Below, piece by piece: positions 49,696-59,585 of a stretch of 64,000 nt of DNA (position 1 is its first letter; every line of letters begins with the position of its first letter). This DNA is from Haloarchaeobius amylolyticus. Lineage in GTDB: Archaea; Halobacteriota; Halobacteria; Halobacteriales; Natrialbaceae. The stretch covers positions 1 to 64,000 of the forward strand of contig NZ_JANHDH010000004.1 of NCBI RefSeq assembly GCF_026616195.1. Direction: 5' to 3'. A program made the position numbers and the translations under genes. The notes beneath the pieces are model-generated. The model was not told where the DNA came from, did not search any database, and saw only the letters and a list, made by a program, of their open reading frames with translations.

Positions 49696-50946
49696 CTACG
49701 ACATGAATTGCTCTCTCGTACGAAACGTCCCGCTCTCGCGGTCGAACAACTGTGTCGATGGCTGTGCCACACAGCCGTTACTCCTATCCTCGCCGTGAGG
49801 ACTCGGAGTTATCTTCTGGCGCATATTCTCCGCCCCGTTACAATCCGCGTTCCCGACCAATTCGCACGACGAGCAGACGTACAAGCCACGTTCTACACGG
49901 TTTGATTTCGTATCGTCACCGCATCGTGAGCACGTCTTACTGGTATCCCACTCGTTCTCCTTCAGCACCGCAACACCACGAATCTCCCCCTTGTACGCGA
50001 GGTACTGGTAGATGCGGTCGAACGCCCACGAGTGCAGTTTCTTGTTGCCGGTCTTACCCCAATCCGACTCTCGCACATCTTCTGGCCAACTCACCGCGAG
50101 CGTGCCTACACCGCGTTCGACACACTCCGTGATGATGGTGTCTGTGAGAACGTGGTAGAAGTGCCTCTCACGCTCTGTGAGTTTCTTGCGTGCCCACATC
50201 GACTTCTCTGACGGGCCATTCTCACCCTCTGTATCGTACTCGGCTCGCTTGAAGTAGTGCTTGTCTTGCTTGAGCGAGTTGCCGGGATACAGGACGTATT
50301 CGTCGGGAAATGCGACTGTAGCGATGTTCTTGATGCCAAGGTCGATGCCTGCAACTTCGTCGCCTGGTGAGTCGTTCGTTTCGAGTTCGACTTTACAGAC
50401 GAAGTGCAGCTCCCATTCGTCGCCGTTCCAGACTGCTCGGACGTTCTGCACCGAGTTGACTTCTGAGAGGTCAACATCCGGGCGAGTCTGGTACTCACAG
50501 AGCAGGAAGTCCGAGAAGTGATCTTTCAGATTCGAGCCTTTCGAGAGGCGAACGCGGTTGTTCTCGGTATCGTGTTTGAATCCGTCTTCTTTGAATGTGA
50601 CCGTGCTCCGTGGTCGTTTGTCACCGTGTTTGCGGTAACCGGGCGGATTCGCCGCGTCGTCTTTCTGTCGCAGGCCGAACCATGACTGAAAAGCGTCGGA
50701 AAGTTCTTCGATGACTTTCTGACTGGATTGTGCGTTCAAATCTTTCCAGCACGCCTGGTTCTTCATATACGATTTCAGCACGCCCTCATCTGGTATTTCG
50801 CCAGTTGCATTCCAAATTTGGTCGGCTGTCCATCGTGCGACGTTCCAAATTTTGGAGGCGGAATCTCCGAGCGAATCGAGGCCGCCACAGACCTGCCGGT
50901 GGTTCTGGATAGAACCAACATAGGTTCGAGTGGCCTCAATCGCCAT
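49696..50946 (-). CDS. tnpB: TnpB, copy 2 of a near-identical pair
   Basis: This 416-residue protein has the same length as the one at 11867-13117 and differs at only a few dozen scattered positions by eye (for example QKDDAANPPG for QRDPEANPPG). Asp202, Asp368 and the zinc ribbon are conserved, as is the displaced middle Glu (SWPEDV). The differences are spread through the whole gene, so the two copies entered separately or are an old duplication, not a recent transposition. No frameshift is seen. It stands between the OB-fold gene and the RPA remnant. Confidence 0.9.
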   Translation of the reverse strand: MAIEATRTYVGSIQNHRQVCGGLDSLGDSASKIWNVARWTADQIWNATGEIPDEGVLKSYMKNQACWKDLNAQSSQKVIEELSDAFQSWFGLRQKDDAANPPGYRKHGDKRPRSTVTFKEDGFKHDTENNRVRLSKGSNLKDHFSDFLLCEYQTRPDVDLSEVNSVQNVRAVWNGDEWELHFVCKVELETNDSPGDEVAGIDLGIKNIATVAFPDEYVLYPGNSLKQDKHYFKRAEYDTEGENGPSEKSMWARKKLTERERHFYHVLTDTIITECVERGVGTLAVSWPEDVRESDWGKTGNKKLHSWAFDRIYQYLAYKGEIRGVAVLKENEWDTSKTCSRCGDDTKSNRVERGLYVCSSCELVGNADCNGAENMRQKITPSPHGEDRSNGCVAQPSTQLFDRESGTFRTREQFMS

Positions 50947-51153
50947 ACATAGCCTATGTCGGTAATATTACTTAATGACTCGCATTACCGGTGAATATCC
51001 GGGCTGATATCAACGGTAGTTGGCGTCAAGGTTGTCGGATTCACTCCCGTGGTAAACGTCGGATTTTTCTGCTCGAAAAAAGATAGACTGAGTTTGTAAA
51101 GAGCATCATATAGCTGAGGGGGAGGAGAAGTAACAGATTCTGAACGACTGCGA

Positions 51154-51372
51154 CTATTCTTCGCTGTCGTGAGAGTTGCCTTCCGCAATAGCGACGACAG
51201 CCTCTCGGAGATCATCGAGGCTTGCACCGTATTCGTCCTGTGCCTGAGCACCGAACGGGGCCTCCTCAGCCTCGAATGCCTCGATTCGGTCACTGGTCTG
51301 AGCCGCCGCTTCAGCAACCCACGCTTCTCGAGTCGACTCATCGACCTCGGTGATCGACTCTGACACGAATTG
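51154..51372 (-). pseudogene. C-terminal remnant of an RPA-like single-strand DNA-binding protein
   Basis: The frame reads FVSESITEVDESTREAWVAE, QTSDRIEAFEAEEAPFGAQA and so on to the stop. This matches the tail of the RPA-like protein at 57768-59327 (HIISVDAETRDAWLDEAVAH, ARLDAYEVGESPFTDEAEEA). The N-terminal OB folds are missing, and upstream codons turn into unrelated sequence overlapping the start of the STAND gene. It is therefore a truncated copy, cut when the STAND gene or its neighbours arrived. Confidence 0.75.
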
Positions 51373-51421
51373 AAACCCAACGGCCAAACCTATACGGGGA
51401 TAGCAAAGAGAATGATTGTCA

Positions 51422-54400
51422 ATGATCCCTGACCCGGTTCTTTTCTCCATCGTATACGACTCAGGAACGGAGATTTTCAGCAGGTTCCGAAAAGGAAGAA
51501 CATTTCGCAAGGCCGTTGCTGACGCAGCGGAGGCGACTGCGGCTGATACCCCCGGAATCTCTTCAGACGATCTTCTCGATATTTTTCAGGCTGAACTTGA
51601 CGAAGAAGCGACGGCTTCTGCAGATACTGATGAGATACTCTCAGACCTTGCTTATGCGCTAAAGGTGCGAGCGAATACGACCGAAGATGTCGATTTCGAG
51701 GCGACAATCGAACGGTTCCTTGTTCATCTCGAAGAAAACCTCGTTGCTGGGGGACAGACCCACGAGATCTACCAAATCCTCTACGAATACGTCCGCCACA
51801 CAAACACCCTCACAGAAACGCTGGTCGAAGAGATTGAGCAACGCCATGAGCGATACTACGATGATCTCGACGCGTTGTCACGGTGGAGCAATCGAATGGC
51901 CCCGTCCGAGACGGCGTACCAAATTCCAGAAATCGACCAACACGTCGCGGTTTCAGGCGTTTCGACAGTTGAGTCTGAACTATCTGCTGGAGAAAACGTT
52001 ATTCTTACCGGGCCTGCAGGTGTCGGGAAAACGGGTGTGCTGGCAGAGCAATACGCCACACTGGCGGACGAGCATCCGGTCTACTTCATTGATGCACGTG
52101 AATTCGGTCAGTTCGAGGCAATCTCCGATGTCGAAGCGGAGTTCGGCATCACGAACAGCCTCCGAGATCTGTTTCAGGAGGTCGCTGACCGGAACGGTCG
52201 TTGTACGGTGGTGGTTGATCAGCTCGATAACATCCGAATAGAAACTGCAGCCACCGTATTCCAACATCTACTCCTCGACTTGAGCGAGATGGACCAGGTT
52301 GGCGTCCTCTGTGCATGCCGGACATGGGATCTGGAACAACCGGAATATCAGCGTTTGAATGAGGCGTCTCAGTTCACCCAGATTGAGCTTGAACCCCTGG
52401 ACGAGGCCAAGGTGTCATCGCTACTGTCAGAACTCGGTGTGGACTCTGAGGAGCAACCACCGGCACTACTTGACCTGTGTCAGCGACTACTGAACCTGAC
52501 GCTACTCGCTGACGTGATAGCAGCCGACGCTGCCATCGATCCTAGTTCGCTTACTACGGAAACCGCACTGTGGGACGCATACCGGGAGTCGCTTGACACT
52601 GAGGGGAGCGGCCCGTCGGGTACCATCCCAACGAGCTGGGAGGACAGCCCGGTCGACCGCTGTGTATACCACGCACGGTCTTCCCTCCGTGATCGGACGA
52701 CCACGTTCGAAATCGAAGAACGAAATCCCGGTGACGGACGGCTGCGAAGCAGGGGGACGATCGTCAATGACTGGCGCCGCCGATATCGGTTCAAACACGA
52801 CCAATTACAATCGTATTTCTACGCGTGGGACGCGGTTTGTGGGGATTTCTCCGTTGAAAACGTTCTTGAGGACGGCATCGATGAACGCGTCGCAGCGGAT
52901 GTCTTCGACTGGATGTTTCGTATGTATCTAGCGGACGCCAGCAGGAGTACCTCATTCATTAGGGATGGGCTCGGTTCAGATTCCGATCTCGGGTTCTACG
53001 CAAAGTCGATCCTCGCGGAATCAGCACGGGACCTCGGTCCGAAACAGTTGCCAGACGAAACTTCCCGGGCACTCCTAGACTCCTTGAACACAGACCAGAA
53101 CCTCACACGAGAGTTCTATCGAAATCTCTCGTCGCCTGCATGGGCGAGATACTTGGTCGACAATGAACGAGTCTCGGAATTTGGTAGCCATTCCGCAGCG
53201 TATGTCTCCGAACTCGCCGGGACACACCCAGAACTCGTGATTGATGCACTAGCGACGTATGACACGCCCGATCGTTCTCAGTTACACCCCTACCTCTCCG
53301 TCGTCGATTCCTTGCCACCCACCCAACTTACCGGACTGACGTCTCTGATAGTGAAATACCTCGCCGATTTGGATCGAGAGACATCGAAGCGAATGCATTC
53401 GAATCTTTCGACACTGGTAGGTGCGTTAATCCGCGAGAGCCAAGCAGACGCCACGCTGGAGTTGCTTTCCGCTCTCCTTGAATCGGCAGTAAGCGAGACA
53501 ACCGAGGTTGAACGAGGGGAATATTCAGGAACGAGGACAGAGGTTCACTGTCGGCTCCGGCCGAGGTCGGTCCAATCGTTGTTCGACGAGTACGGTGACG
53601 AGTTAGTCGCAACCTGTGGGATGGACCTTCTCGACGTCCTTGACGAACAATTCCGGAGCTGTCTGGACCGGGTTGTCTCGCAGTCAGCAGATGAGCTTCC
53701 GCCGGAACGCCTCCTCCGTCGTCGGTTAGTTGCCAACCGACTCAATCCCACGAAGATAGAGGTAGTCTTCGTCCAAGTGATCGAAGACGTTCTGGGATCG
53801 CTGCTCGTTCACGACGCGTCAGCTGGGTCTGCATGGGTGCGTCGCTACTTAGAGGACGACGGAATCTTCAAGCAAATGGCGATAAGCGTCCTCGCGCGGC
53901 ATCCCGAACGAGCGCCGGAACTCGTTAGCGAGGTTCTGACAACCGCTAAAAACGTTGTCGACCACGAGATCTCAACGGAATACATCTCCCTGCTGGATAG
54001 CGGGTTCGGTGTCATTTCAGAGGTGGATCAAAAGACCGTCCTCAAGCACATCGACGAGGCACCCGACGAAGAGGACATTCGCGAGCGGTTGTCCGATCGG
54101 CGCGAGTTCGATTCCACGGACGAACTCGACCGGATGGTCGACGCTCAGATCGATCGTTGGAAACTGAAACGGCTATATCACGTTCGTGATGCAGTGTCGA
54201 ACTCACGGCAGACAGACATTCAGTCGTTAATTGATGAGTATGGTGAGATCGAATACCAAGCCGGGACCGGCTACCACTTTCCATTCCAATGGGGAGACGA
54301 CGATGACGGCACCCCATTCGATCCTTCCGAATTAGACGCTGATGCGTTCATCTCTGCTTGTAGGGAGCACGCGGTCCCGCATCATTTTGAAGAAGAGTCA

Positions 54401-55942
54401 AAAGAGGACACGGATGAACTCCGCGCACTACTCAACGAGGAGCTCCATGACCGTCTCCGCAATGACCCGGCGACGTATCTTCCACACCTTCCCGAAATAG
54501 TCCGTGCGGGTGACGACGAGTTCGTCAATACAGCCTTCGAGGCAGTAAAGTCTCTGATCACGAATACCGACTACCGTGACACCACGATCGAAGCGTGGGG
54601 TTCGATCCTCGAAGCACTTGCTATGGTCACTGACATCGGGACCGACGAGCGACTGTGGCCCCGGGATACGCGACGGACCGCTGCAGAACTTGTTCAGACG
54701 ATCATCTCACATACACGGAGCTCGCTCCCGGTCGCCGAATACGAGGAGGTTCTGTCGGAAGTCCTCATGCGGCAGCTCCAAGATCCAGACCCTGAGCGAA
54801 CAGACGCGGGGTGGAATCAGTCGATTGCGCCACAGAATCCCATCTTCGTCAAAGGGGTTCGGCCGACTGGCGTCGTTGCAACGACATACTTCTTCGCCTC
54901 GCTAAACACTGATACCTCGGGAACTCACCAAGACTTGTGGGACCGGATAATAGCGCTGTTTGAAGACTCTGCACGACCAGTCCGTTTTGCCCTCGGAATG
55001 CGACTACCGCTACTATTCTACCTCAACGACTCGTTAGTTCGAGCACATATGGATGCGCTCTTTCCCGAAGACAGCTCTCCCGAGGCAATTCGACGCTTTA
55101 CTTCGGCTTGGGAGGGATATCTCACAATTACTCGTCTATCACAAGACCTGTTCGCCGATCTGCGTTCAAAGTATGAACGAGCGATTGATTTCTATACAGC
55201 TGACAGGCCGGACGCTGTCAAGGAAGATGAAAACGGCATTAGCGCATATTTGGTCGACAACACTGCCGATACCTACGATGAGCGGACGTACGAACGAGTG
55301 TGCTCGCACCTCGCAAGTGCATATGCACAAGAATTCATTGAGGCTTCTGACCCACTCATTGAGAGGGCATTTGCTTTACGCGTCGCTGAATTAGATGGTG
55401 AAAACATCAAGTCAGCCGATCTCGCATTCGCCCGGACGTTCACTGACCTACTGAACAATACAGATAACCGTGAGTTTGAGACGATGTGTTGGGAGCGGGC
55501 AATCGAGTTCTGGGAGATACGGCTTGAATACCACGATACACCAGCGTGCGAAGGATTTCGGGGGTACGCCGAACTGTTAGAGCATGCCCCGCCATCGGCG
55601 AGCGTAACAGAAATCACAGACCACCTCGTTCGGAGCGCCCCTTGTCTATCCTCATCGTTCCCGTTCCAGCAGGTAATCGAATTCTTGGCAAACGAGGTGA
55701 ATTCCAGTCCGACCTCCGCAGCTATAGACGATGCAACCAGTGTACTCGTCGCGCTCGTTGACCAATGGGATACTTCGTTCACCTATCCAGCGAGCGACGA
55801 CCGTTGGACTATCGTGAAAGTAGCAGCGGCAAACGGCAATGATCAAGCAATAAAGCTCGCCGAGCGTTTCTATGAATCTGGCGAGTCAGAGTATCGCCGA
55901 ATAATCGACCAGCACAAGACAGCCGACTCAGAAACTTCGTGA
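51422..55942 (+). CDS. Giant STAND-type NTPase with a long helical C-terminal region (candidate antiviral sensor)
   Basis: This is a 1506-residue protein from the ATG MIPDPVLFSI. A TTG two codons earlier is in frame but less likely. An N-terminal helical part of about 165 residues could be an effector or adaptor. The NTPase has Walker A GPAGVGKT (about 197-204) and Walker B VVVDQLDN (about 263-270), followed by a winged-helix-like end with RYRFKHDQLQSYFYAWDAV, typical of STAND proteins. The remaining 1000 residues are mostly helical and repeat-like, fit for ligand recognition. This resembles Avs-like antiviral NTPases. No partner gene is seen, so the output domain is unknown. Confidence 0.75.
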   Translation: MIPDPVLFSIVYDSGTEIFSRFRKGRTFRKAVADAAEATAADTPGISSDDLLDIFQAELDEEATASADTDEILSDLAYALKVRANTTEDVDFEATIERFLVHLEENLVAGGQTHEIYQILYEYVRHTNTLTETLVEEIEQRHERYYDDLDALSRWSNRMAPSETAYQIPEIDQHVAVSGVSTVESELSAGENVILTGPAGVGKTGVLAEQYATLADEHPVYFIDAREFGQFEAISDVEAEFGITNSLRDLFQEVADRNGRCTVVVDQLDNIRIETAATVFQHLLLDLSEMDQVGVLCACRTWDLEQPEYQRLNEASQFTQIELEPLDEAKVSSLLSELGVDSEEQPPALLDLCQRLLNLTLLADVIAADAAIDPSSLTTETALWDAYRESLDTEGSGPSGTIPTSWEDSPVDRCVYHARSSLRDRTTTFEIEERNPGDGRLRSRGTIVNDWRRRYRFKHDQLQSYFYAWDAVCGDFSVENVLEDGIDERVAADVFDWMFRMYLADASRSTSFIRDGLGSDSDLGFYAKSILAESARDLGPKQLPDETSRALLDSLNTDQNLTREFYRNLSSPAWARYLVDNERVSEFGSHSAAYVSELAGTHPELVIDALATYDTPDRSQLHPYLSVVDSLPPTQLTGLTSLIVKYLADLDRETSKRMHSNLSTLVGALIRESQADATLELLSALLESAVSETTEVERGEYSGTRTEVHCRLRPRSVQSLFDEYGDELVATCGMDLLDVLDEQFRSCLDRVVSQSADELPPERLLRRRLVANRLNPTKIEVVFVQVIEDVLGSLLVHDASAGSAWVRRYLEDDGIFKQMAISVLARHPERAPELVSEVLTTAKNVVDHEISTEYISLLDSGFGVISEVDQKTVLKHIDEAPDEEDIRERLSDRREFDSTDELDRMVDAQIDRWKLKRLYHVRDAVSNSRQTDIQSLIDEYGEIEYQAGTGYHFPFQWGDDDDGTPFDPSELDADAFISACREHAVPHHFEEESKEDTDELRALLNEELHDRLRNDPATYLPHLPEIVRAGDDEFVNTAFEAVKSLITNTDYRDTTIEAWGSILEALAMVTDIGTDERLWPRDTRRTAAELVQTIISHTRSSLPVAEYEEVLSEVLMRQLQDPDPERTDAGWNQSIAPQNPIFVKGVRPTGVVATTYFFASLNTDTSGTHQDLWDRIIALFEDSARPVRFALGMRLPLLFYLNDSLVRAHMDALFPEDSSPEAIRRFTSAWEGYLTITRLSQDLFADLRSKYERAIDFYTADRPDAVKEDENGISAYLVDNTADTYDERTYERVCSHLASAYAQEFIEASDPLIERAFALRVAELDGENIKSADLAFARTFTDLLNNTDNREFETMCWERAIEFWEIRLEYHDTPACEGFRGYAELLEHAPPSASVTEITDHLVRSAPCLSSSFPFQQVIEFLANEVNSSPTSAAIDDATSVLVALVDQWDTSFTYPASDDRWTIVKVAAANGNDQAIKLAERFYESGESEYRRIIDQHKTADSETS

Positions 55943-56000
55943 TCTTAGGGTCTGACGCAAGCCCCAGAATATACACATCTGGTACTGGCCAGCGTAGACG

Positions 56001-56028
56001 TGACATCTATCCCACCTAATCGTGGGAT
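56001..56028 (-). mobile_element. Right end of the TnpB element with hairpin ATCCCAC-ctaatc-GTGGGAT
   Basis: A 7-bp dyad at 56009-56028 spans the tnpB stop codon. The element then ends with GATGTCA (TGACATC at 56001-56007 on the plus strand), the terminus shared with the other three minus-strand elements. Confidence 0.5.
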
Positions 56029-57359
56029 CCCCTCGCGCGAGGATTGACCGTATTCGATCCTCCGGAGGTGGCGTTCCCCTCACAGGTACTCCAGTTCGTG
56101 CGCTCCTCGTTGGGGTTTGTCTGCCGTAGCGGCGGGGCGGGTGTGATAGGCCGCCATTCGTGATTGTCCCACGTAAGTCGCACGGGCCGTGCCATCGGCC
56201 GTGTGATGTCGGTTTGTTGTTTCAGAAACGATTCAGAGGCGCTCAGATCCGCGTGGCCCTCAAATCCACACGTGCAGGTGATTGTATCCTCGTGACGCAT
56301 GGTACGTTCGGTAGACCCACAGGCCGGACAGATCTGACTCGTCCACGCCTCCGAGCGTTCCTCGATCTCGATACCGTATTCCTCTGCAGCGCAACTGAGC
56401 CGATCGGTAAACGTCCGAAACGCCCAGAAGCTGTGTGTCTTCGTGTTCACCTCCACCGACCAGTGGGCTTCGAGGATATCAGTGAGGTCACCCACATAGA
56501 TTTTAGCAACACCTTGTTCGTAGAGACGTTCCACGAGATCCCTAATGAGGGTCCGCTGAGCGTGATCGCGTTGGCGTGTCCGTCGGCGATATAGCCGACG
56601 AATCCGTTTACTACTGTGCTGGTCGTCAGCTAACAGTGATTGTAATCGGCCGATTTCTTCCGTGGTCGCCCGGTACCGTTCGAAGAGCGCCCGTCCCCCG
56701 TACAGATATCGCTGCCCGGTGGTCGTCGTACAGGCGACAAGCGTGTTCGCACCGATGTCCAGTGCCGCTGATTCGTCTCCCATCGGTGTGTCCAAGTACG
56801 TCTCGTCGACAGTGACTGACTGATAGGCTCTAAAGCGGGCCTTCACTTCATCGTACTCAAGAACCAATCGGCCCTGCTTATTGTAGTCGGTCCACCGCGG
56901 AGCGCCACGGATTTCGAGTCGGAACCGGTCACGGCGATCAAGTCCGTACTCCGATTTCAGCTCCTGGCCGACCAGTACGTCTAGCCGGGATCGGTCACCC
57001 CACTCAATGGTGTACGAATCGGTACGAATGGTCGTCCGAAGTTCTCGGCCGTCCTCCCGGTTTCCCCAGAACCCAGGCTTGCTAGGGGCTTCGCCCTTCT
57101 TTCTGAGCGCGAAGTACGACCGCCACGCCATCGCGTTCTGTCGCTCTATTTGTTGGACGGTCGCTGCACCAAGAACACCGGCGTAGCGCTCGCCGTAGTT
57201 ACTAAGATCCCAGATGTCGCGATCGGGGTCGGCGTAGCGGTGGCGGCGTTCGTAGTTGATTTCGTTCCAGAGTGCAGCAGAGGCGTCCAACAGCCGGAAC
57301 AAGAGTTCCTCGTCGGCATCGGACATTGGGACGACATCGAACGTGTTGGTCCGCCTCAT
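56016..57359 (-). CDS. tnpB: TnpB, subgroup without the canonical middle Glu
   Basis: This is a 447-residue protein, the longest TnpB here. RuvC Asp201 (LDIGANTL) and Asp371 (GHADLSASE) are in place, with a zinc ribbon C344, C347, C362 and C364. The middle motif reads [14 protein letters not shown]: Gly290 stands where Glu is expected, and the nearest acids are Asp291, Asp294 and Glu297. Either catalysis uses a displaced acid or the nuclease is inactive, as in TnpB-derived repressors. The C-terminal 60 residues beyond the RuvC end are polar and include [15 protein letters not shown]. No frameshift is visible. Confidence 0.88.
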   Translation of the reverse strand: MRRTNTFDVVPMSDADEELLFRLLDASAALWNEINYERRHRYADPDRDIWDLSNYGERYAGVLGAATVQQIERQNAMAWRSYFALRKKGEAPSKPGFWGNREDGRELRTTIRTDSYTIEWGDRSRLDVLVGQELKSEYGLDRRDRFRLEIRGAPRWTDYNKQGRLVLEYDEVKARFRAYQSVTVDETYLDTPMGDESAALDIGANTLVACTTTTGQRYLYGGRALFERYRATTEEIGRLQSLLADDQHSSKRIRRLYRRRTRQRDHAQRTLIRDLVERLYEQGVAKIYVGDLTDILEAHWSVEVNTKTHSFWAFRTFTDRLSCAAEEYGIEIEERSEAWTSQICPACGSTERTMRHEDTITCTCGFEGHADLSASESFLKQQTDITRPMARPVRLTWDNHEWRPITPAPPLRQTNPNEERTNWSTCEGNATSGGSNTVNPRARGSHD

Positions 57360-57456
57360 CGGAGGTTACTCTCCTCGTTTTCTGTTATAAAGGTGTGTAT
57401 GAGACCACAGAGAAACCGAATTTGTGGTACGGTCCGGACAACCGTGTAAGCGACGT

Positions 57457-57708
57457 TCATCGCTCATGCAACCTGGGTGAACAGAGATGGTCACAAATCC
57501 GTTCAGGAAGGCCAACGCGTCCACAATTCGGACACTCCATCAGCGGAGTTCCCGGAAGCTTTCTACACTCTTCTAGAGCCGCTTCGAGATGGCGTCGTAC
57601 ATCGGTTGACTCCGCGCGAGTCAAGGCTTGTGCGAGATGCATTGCGAGACGTTCTCGGGCGGTCGTACCGTCAGTGGGGCCTCTATTCTCAGTCATCTCT
57701 CCACCCAA
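57457..57708 (-). CDS. Small zinc-finger protein, paralogue of 28736-28945
   Basis: This is an 83-residue protein, with a second possible start at residue 5. The helix TARERLAMHLAQALTR is followed by RRHLEAALEECRK and PLMECPNCGRVGLPERIC with a final HLC, giving a zinc site like that of its paralogue. It lies between the RPA-like gene and a TnpB element, 60 bp after the RPA stop on the same strand, so it may be cotranscribed with it. Function unknown. Confidence 0.7.
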   Translation of the reverse strand: MGGEMTENRGPTDGTTARERLAMHLAQALTRAESTDVRRHLEAALEECRKLPGTPLMECPNCGRVGLPERICDHLCSPRLHER

Positions 57709-57767
57709 TTAGCTTCGATAAACTTCACACGGTCCCAGACACCGACGAGGAGGAGAATCGTGGGTCG

Positions 57768-59327
57768 CTACTTGTCTCCATGGTCGTCAAGCGAACTGAC
57801 GACCTCGACGAGTTCGTCTACGTTATCATCGTATGCCTCCTCTGCCTCATCGGTGAACGGCGACTCACCCACCTCATAAGCGTCGAGTCGGGCGCGAGTG
57901 TGTGCGACCGCCTCATCGAGCCACGCGTCTCGCGTCTCCGCATCGACGGAAATGATGTGTTCAGGTTCAACTGCGACATTCGTTCGGTCACCGGACTCGT
58001 ACGCCCGGTGCTTGCCAATGACGGCGACGTACGATGGCGTCTCTGCGTTCCGTAGCGTGTCCATCGCGTCTGGTTGATATTGCCCCGCGTAGACGAATAC
58101 AGGCTCGGAGCCAGCGTAGACACGTCCTTGCCAGTACTCACTGTCCGACCCGACATCCCGAACTTCAGTGAGCGTCCCAACAATCAACACACGGTTGAGC
58201 GCCGCACCCATCGGAGAGAGTCCGAAGACTGGCGCTCGCTCGTCATCCGACTCCTGAAACGTCTGTGTCGAAGCGTTCAATTCCTGTGCGAGGACTCGGC
58301 GAGCAGGCTGTCGAGCAGTCAGGGCAGGCTCAAGTACGTCGTCACTGAGGTCGCTCTCGTCGGAACATCGCTCCGCGTTGTCCACGAGGAAGTACGTCCC
58401 GAAGACGCTGCCAGTAAGGCGGAACCGGCGACCCAGAAGCTGGTCGCTGATCTCGTCGGCGACGACATCGGTCGAGAGTGCGTCCATCGCCATCGTCGTC
58501 GCATCATCCAACGAGATGCCGGTGACCGCTTCCGTCGCTTCCTCGTTGAACAGCACGCTGACCGACCGCTCACCGTCGTCGAGGATCGCCTTGATTCGGA
58601 GGTCGAAGTCGCCGTCTCGCTGCCCGTGTTCGGCACACCGGCCGTTCCGGAGAACGCGAGTGCAGTCGTCCTGTCCACAGCGCTTGATGAGGCCCGATCC
58701 TTCCTGAACGTCGACGATGCTCCCGACGACTTCGATCGTGCCGTCGCTGACCTCGACGGACTGGTCTGTCTCGCTGATCGAGGTAGCGGAGTTGCAACTC
58801 ACCGAGAACCGGCCCTGGTACTCGTCGGTGACGACGCTCTCGAATTCGTAGGTGCCACCCTCTTCGAGTTCGGGCAGGTCGGCGCTGGCCCATACGACGA
58901 ACTTGAGTCGGCCGGACTCGTCGCCCAGCAGTCCGACTTGGGCTATCTTCTCGCTCCGGGGCTCCCACAGTTCGACGACTTCGGCGACGACGTCGACCCA
59001 CTTGTCGGCTTCATCGATGCTGTTGAGCATCGTTCGAGTGGCTTTCTGGGGACGTCCGCCGTAGCCCGCCAGTTTGGCGAGGTCATCAGTGAGATCGTCT
59101 CGGTCGAGGTCGGCATCGGTGCAGGCCTTCCGAACGATGGTTCGAACAGCCTCGTCCATCGGAACTCGGTAGGCGCACATCCGCTCCAGTTGGTCCTCTA
59201 TATCGAGCTGGTCGAGGGCGAACGTCGGGTCGCTTCCGCCGGCAACTCGGGATTCGTCGAACGCCGCGAATGCGTCGCTGATGGTCTGGATACGATCCTG
59301 CAGGTCTGGGGCAACAGTGCTGGACAT
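57768..59327 (-). CDS. rpa: RPA-like single-stranded DNA-binding protein with several OB folds
   Basis: This is a 519-residue protein if started at MSSTVAPDLQDRI. The N-terminal part is helical (1-105). OB fold 1 spans about 110-215 (KIAQVGLLGDESGRLKFVVW). A second region has a zinc-finger-like set of three Cys plus Cys/His (RCGQDDCTRVLRNGRCAEHG, about 235-255), as in haloarchaeal Rpa. The third part (about 360-470) contains VFGLSPMGAALNRVLIVGTL and WQGRVYAGSEPVFVYAGQY, resembling the RPA-associated domain, here fused in one chain. The tail matches the remnant at 51154-51372. It protects single-stranded DNA in replication and repair. Confidence 0.85.
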   Translation of the reverse strand: MSSTVAPDLQDRIQTISDAFAAFDESRVAGGSDPTFALDQLDIEDQLERMCAYRVPMDEAVRTIVRKACTDADLDRDDLTDDLAKLAGYGGRPQKATRTMLNSIDEADKWVDVVAEVVELWEPRSEKIAQVGLLGDESGRLKFVVWASADLPELEEGGTYEFESVVTDEYQGRFSVSCNSATSISETDQSVEVSDGTIEVVGSIVDVQEGSGLIKRCGQDDCTRVLRNGRCAEHGQRDGDFDLRIKAILDDGERSVSVLFNEEATEAVTGISLDDATTMAMDALSTDVVADEISDQLLGRRFRLTGSVFGTYFLVDNAERCSDESDLSDDVLEPALTARQPARRVLAQELNASTQTFQESDDERAPVFGLSPMGAALNRVLIVGTLTEVRDVGSDSEYWQGRVYAGSEPVFVYAGQYQPDAMDTLRNAETPSYVAVIGKHRAYESGDRTNVAVEPEHIISVDAETRDAWLDEAVAHTRARLDAYEVGESPFTDEAEEAYDDNVDELVEVVSSLDDHGDK

Positions 59328-59585
59328 CGTTGTTCTCCGAGGAGGCATTGGAGAGAGCATTCGAGACACACCGATTCGCTATCAGGGTGTGTTTTCGTCG
59401 CTCACTCTCTGATTCTCCTCATCCCCTTGGGTATGATAAATCCCAGAATCAGTCGCCAGCAGGCCATGAAGTCTGAGAGCAGCCAGAGAGAAGTAGTCCT
59501 GCGGAAGCACGCGGAAAGTGACAATACAGTCGTGCGAGATACAGAGGATGAGTTCAGCACGATAGCAGCGAGATACGAGTTGATT

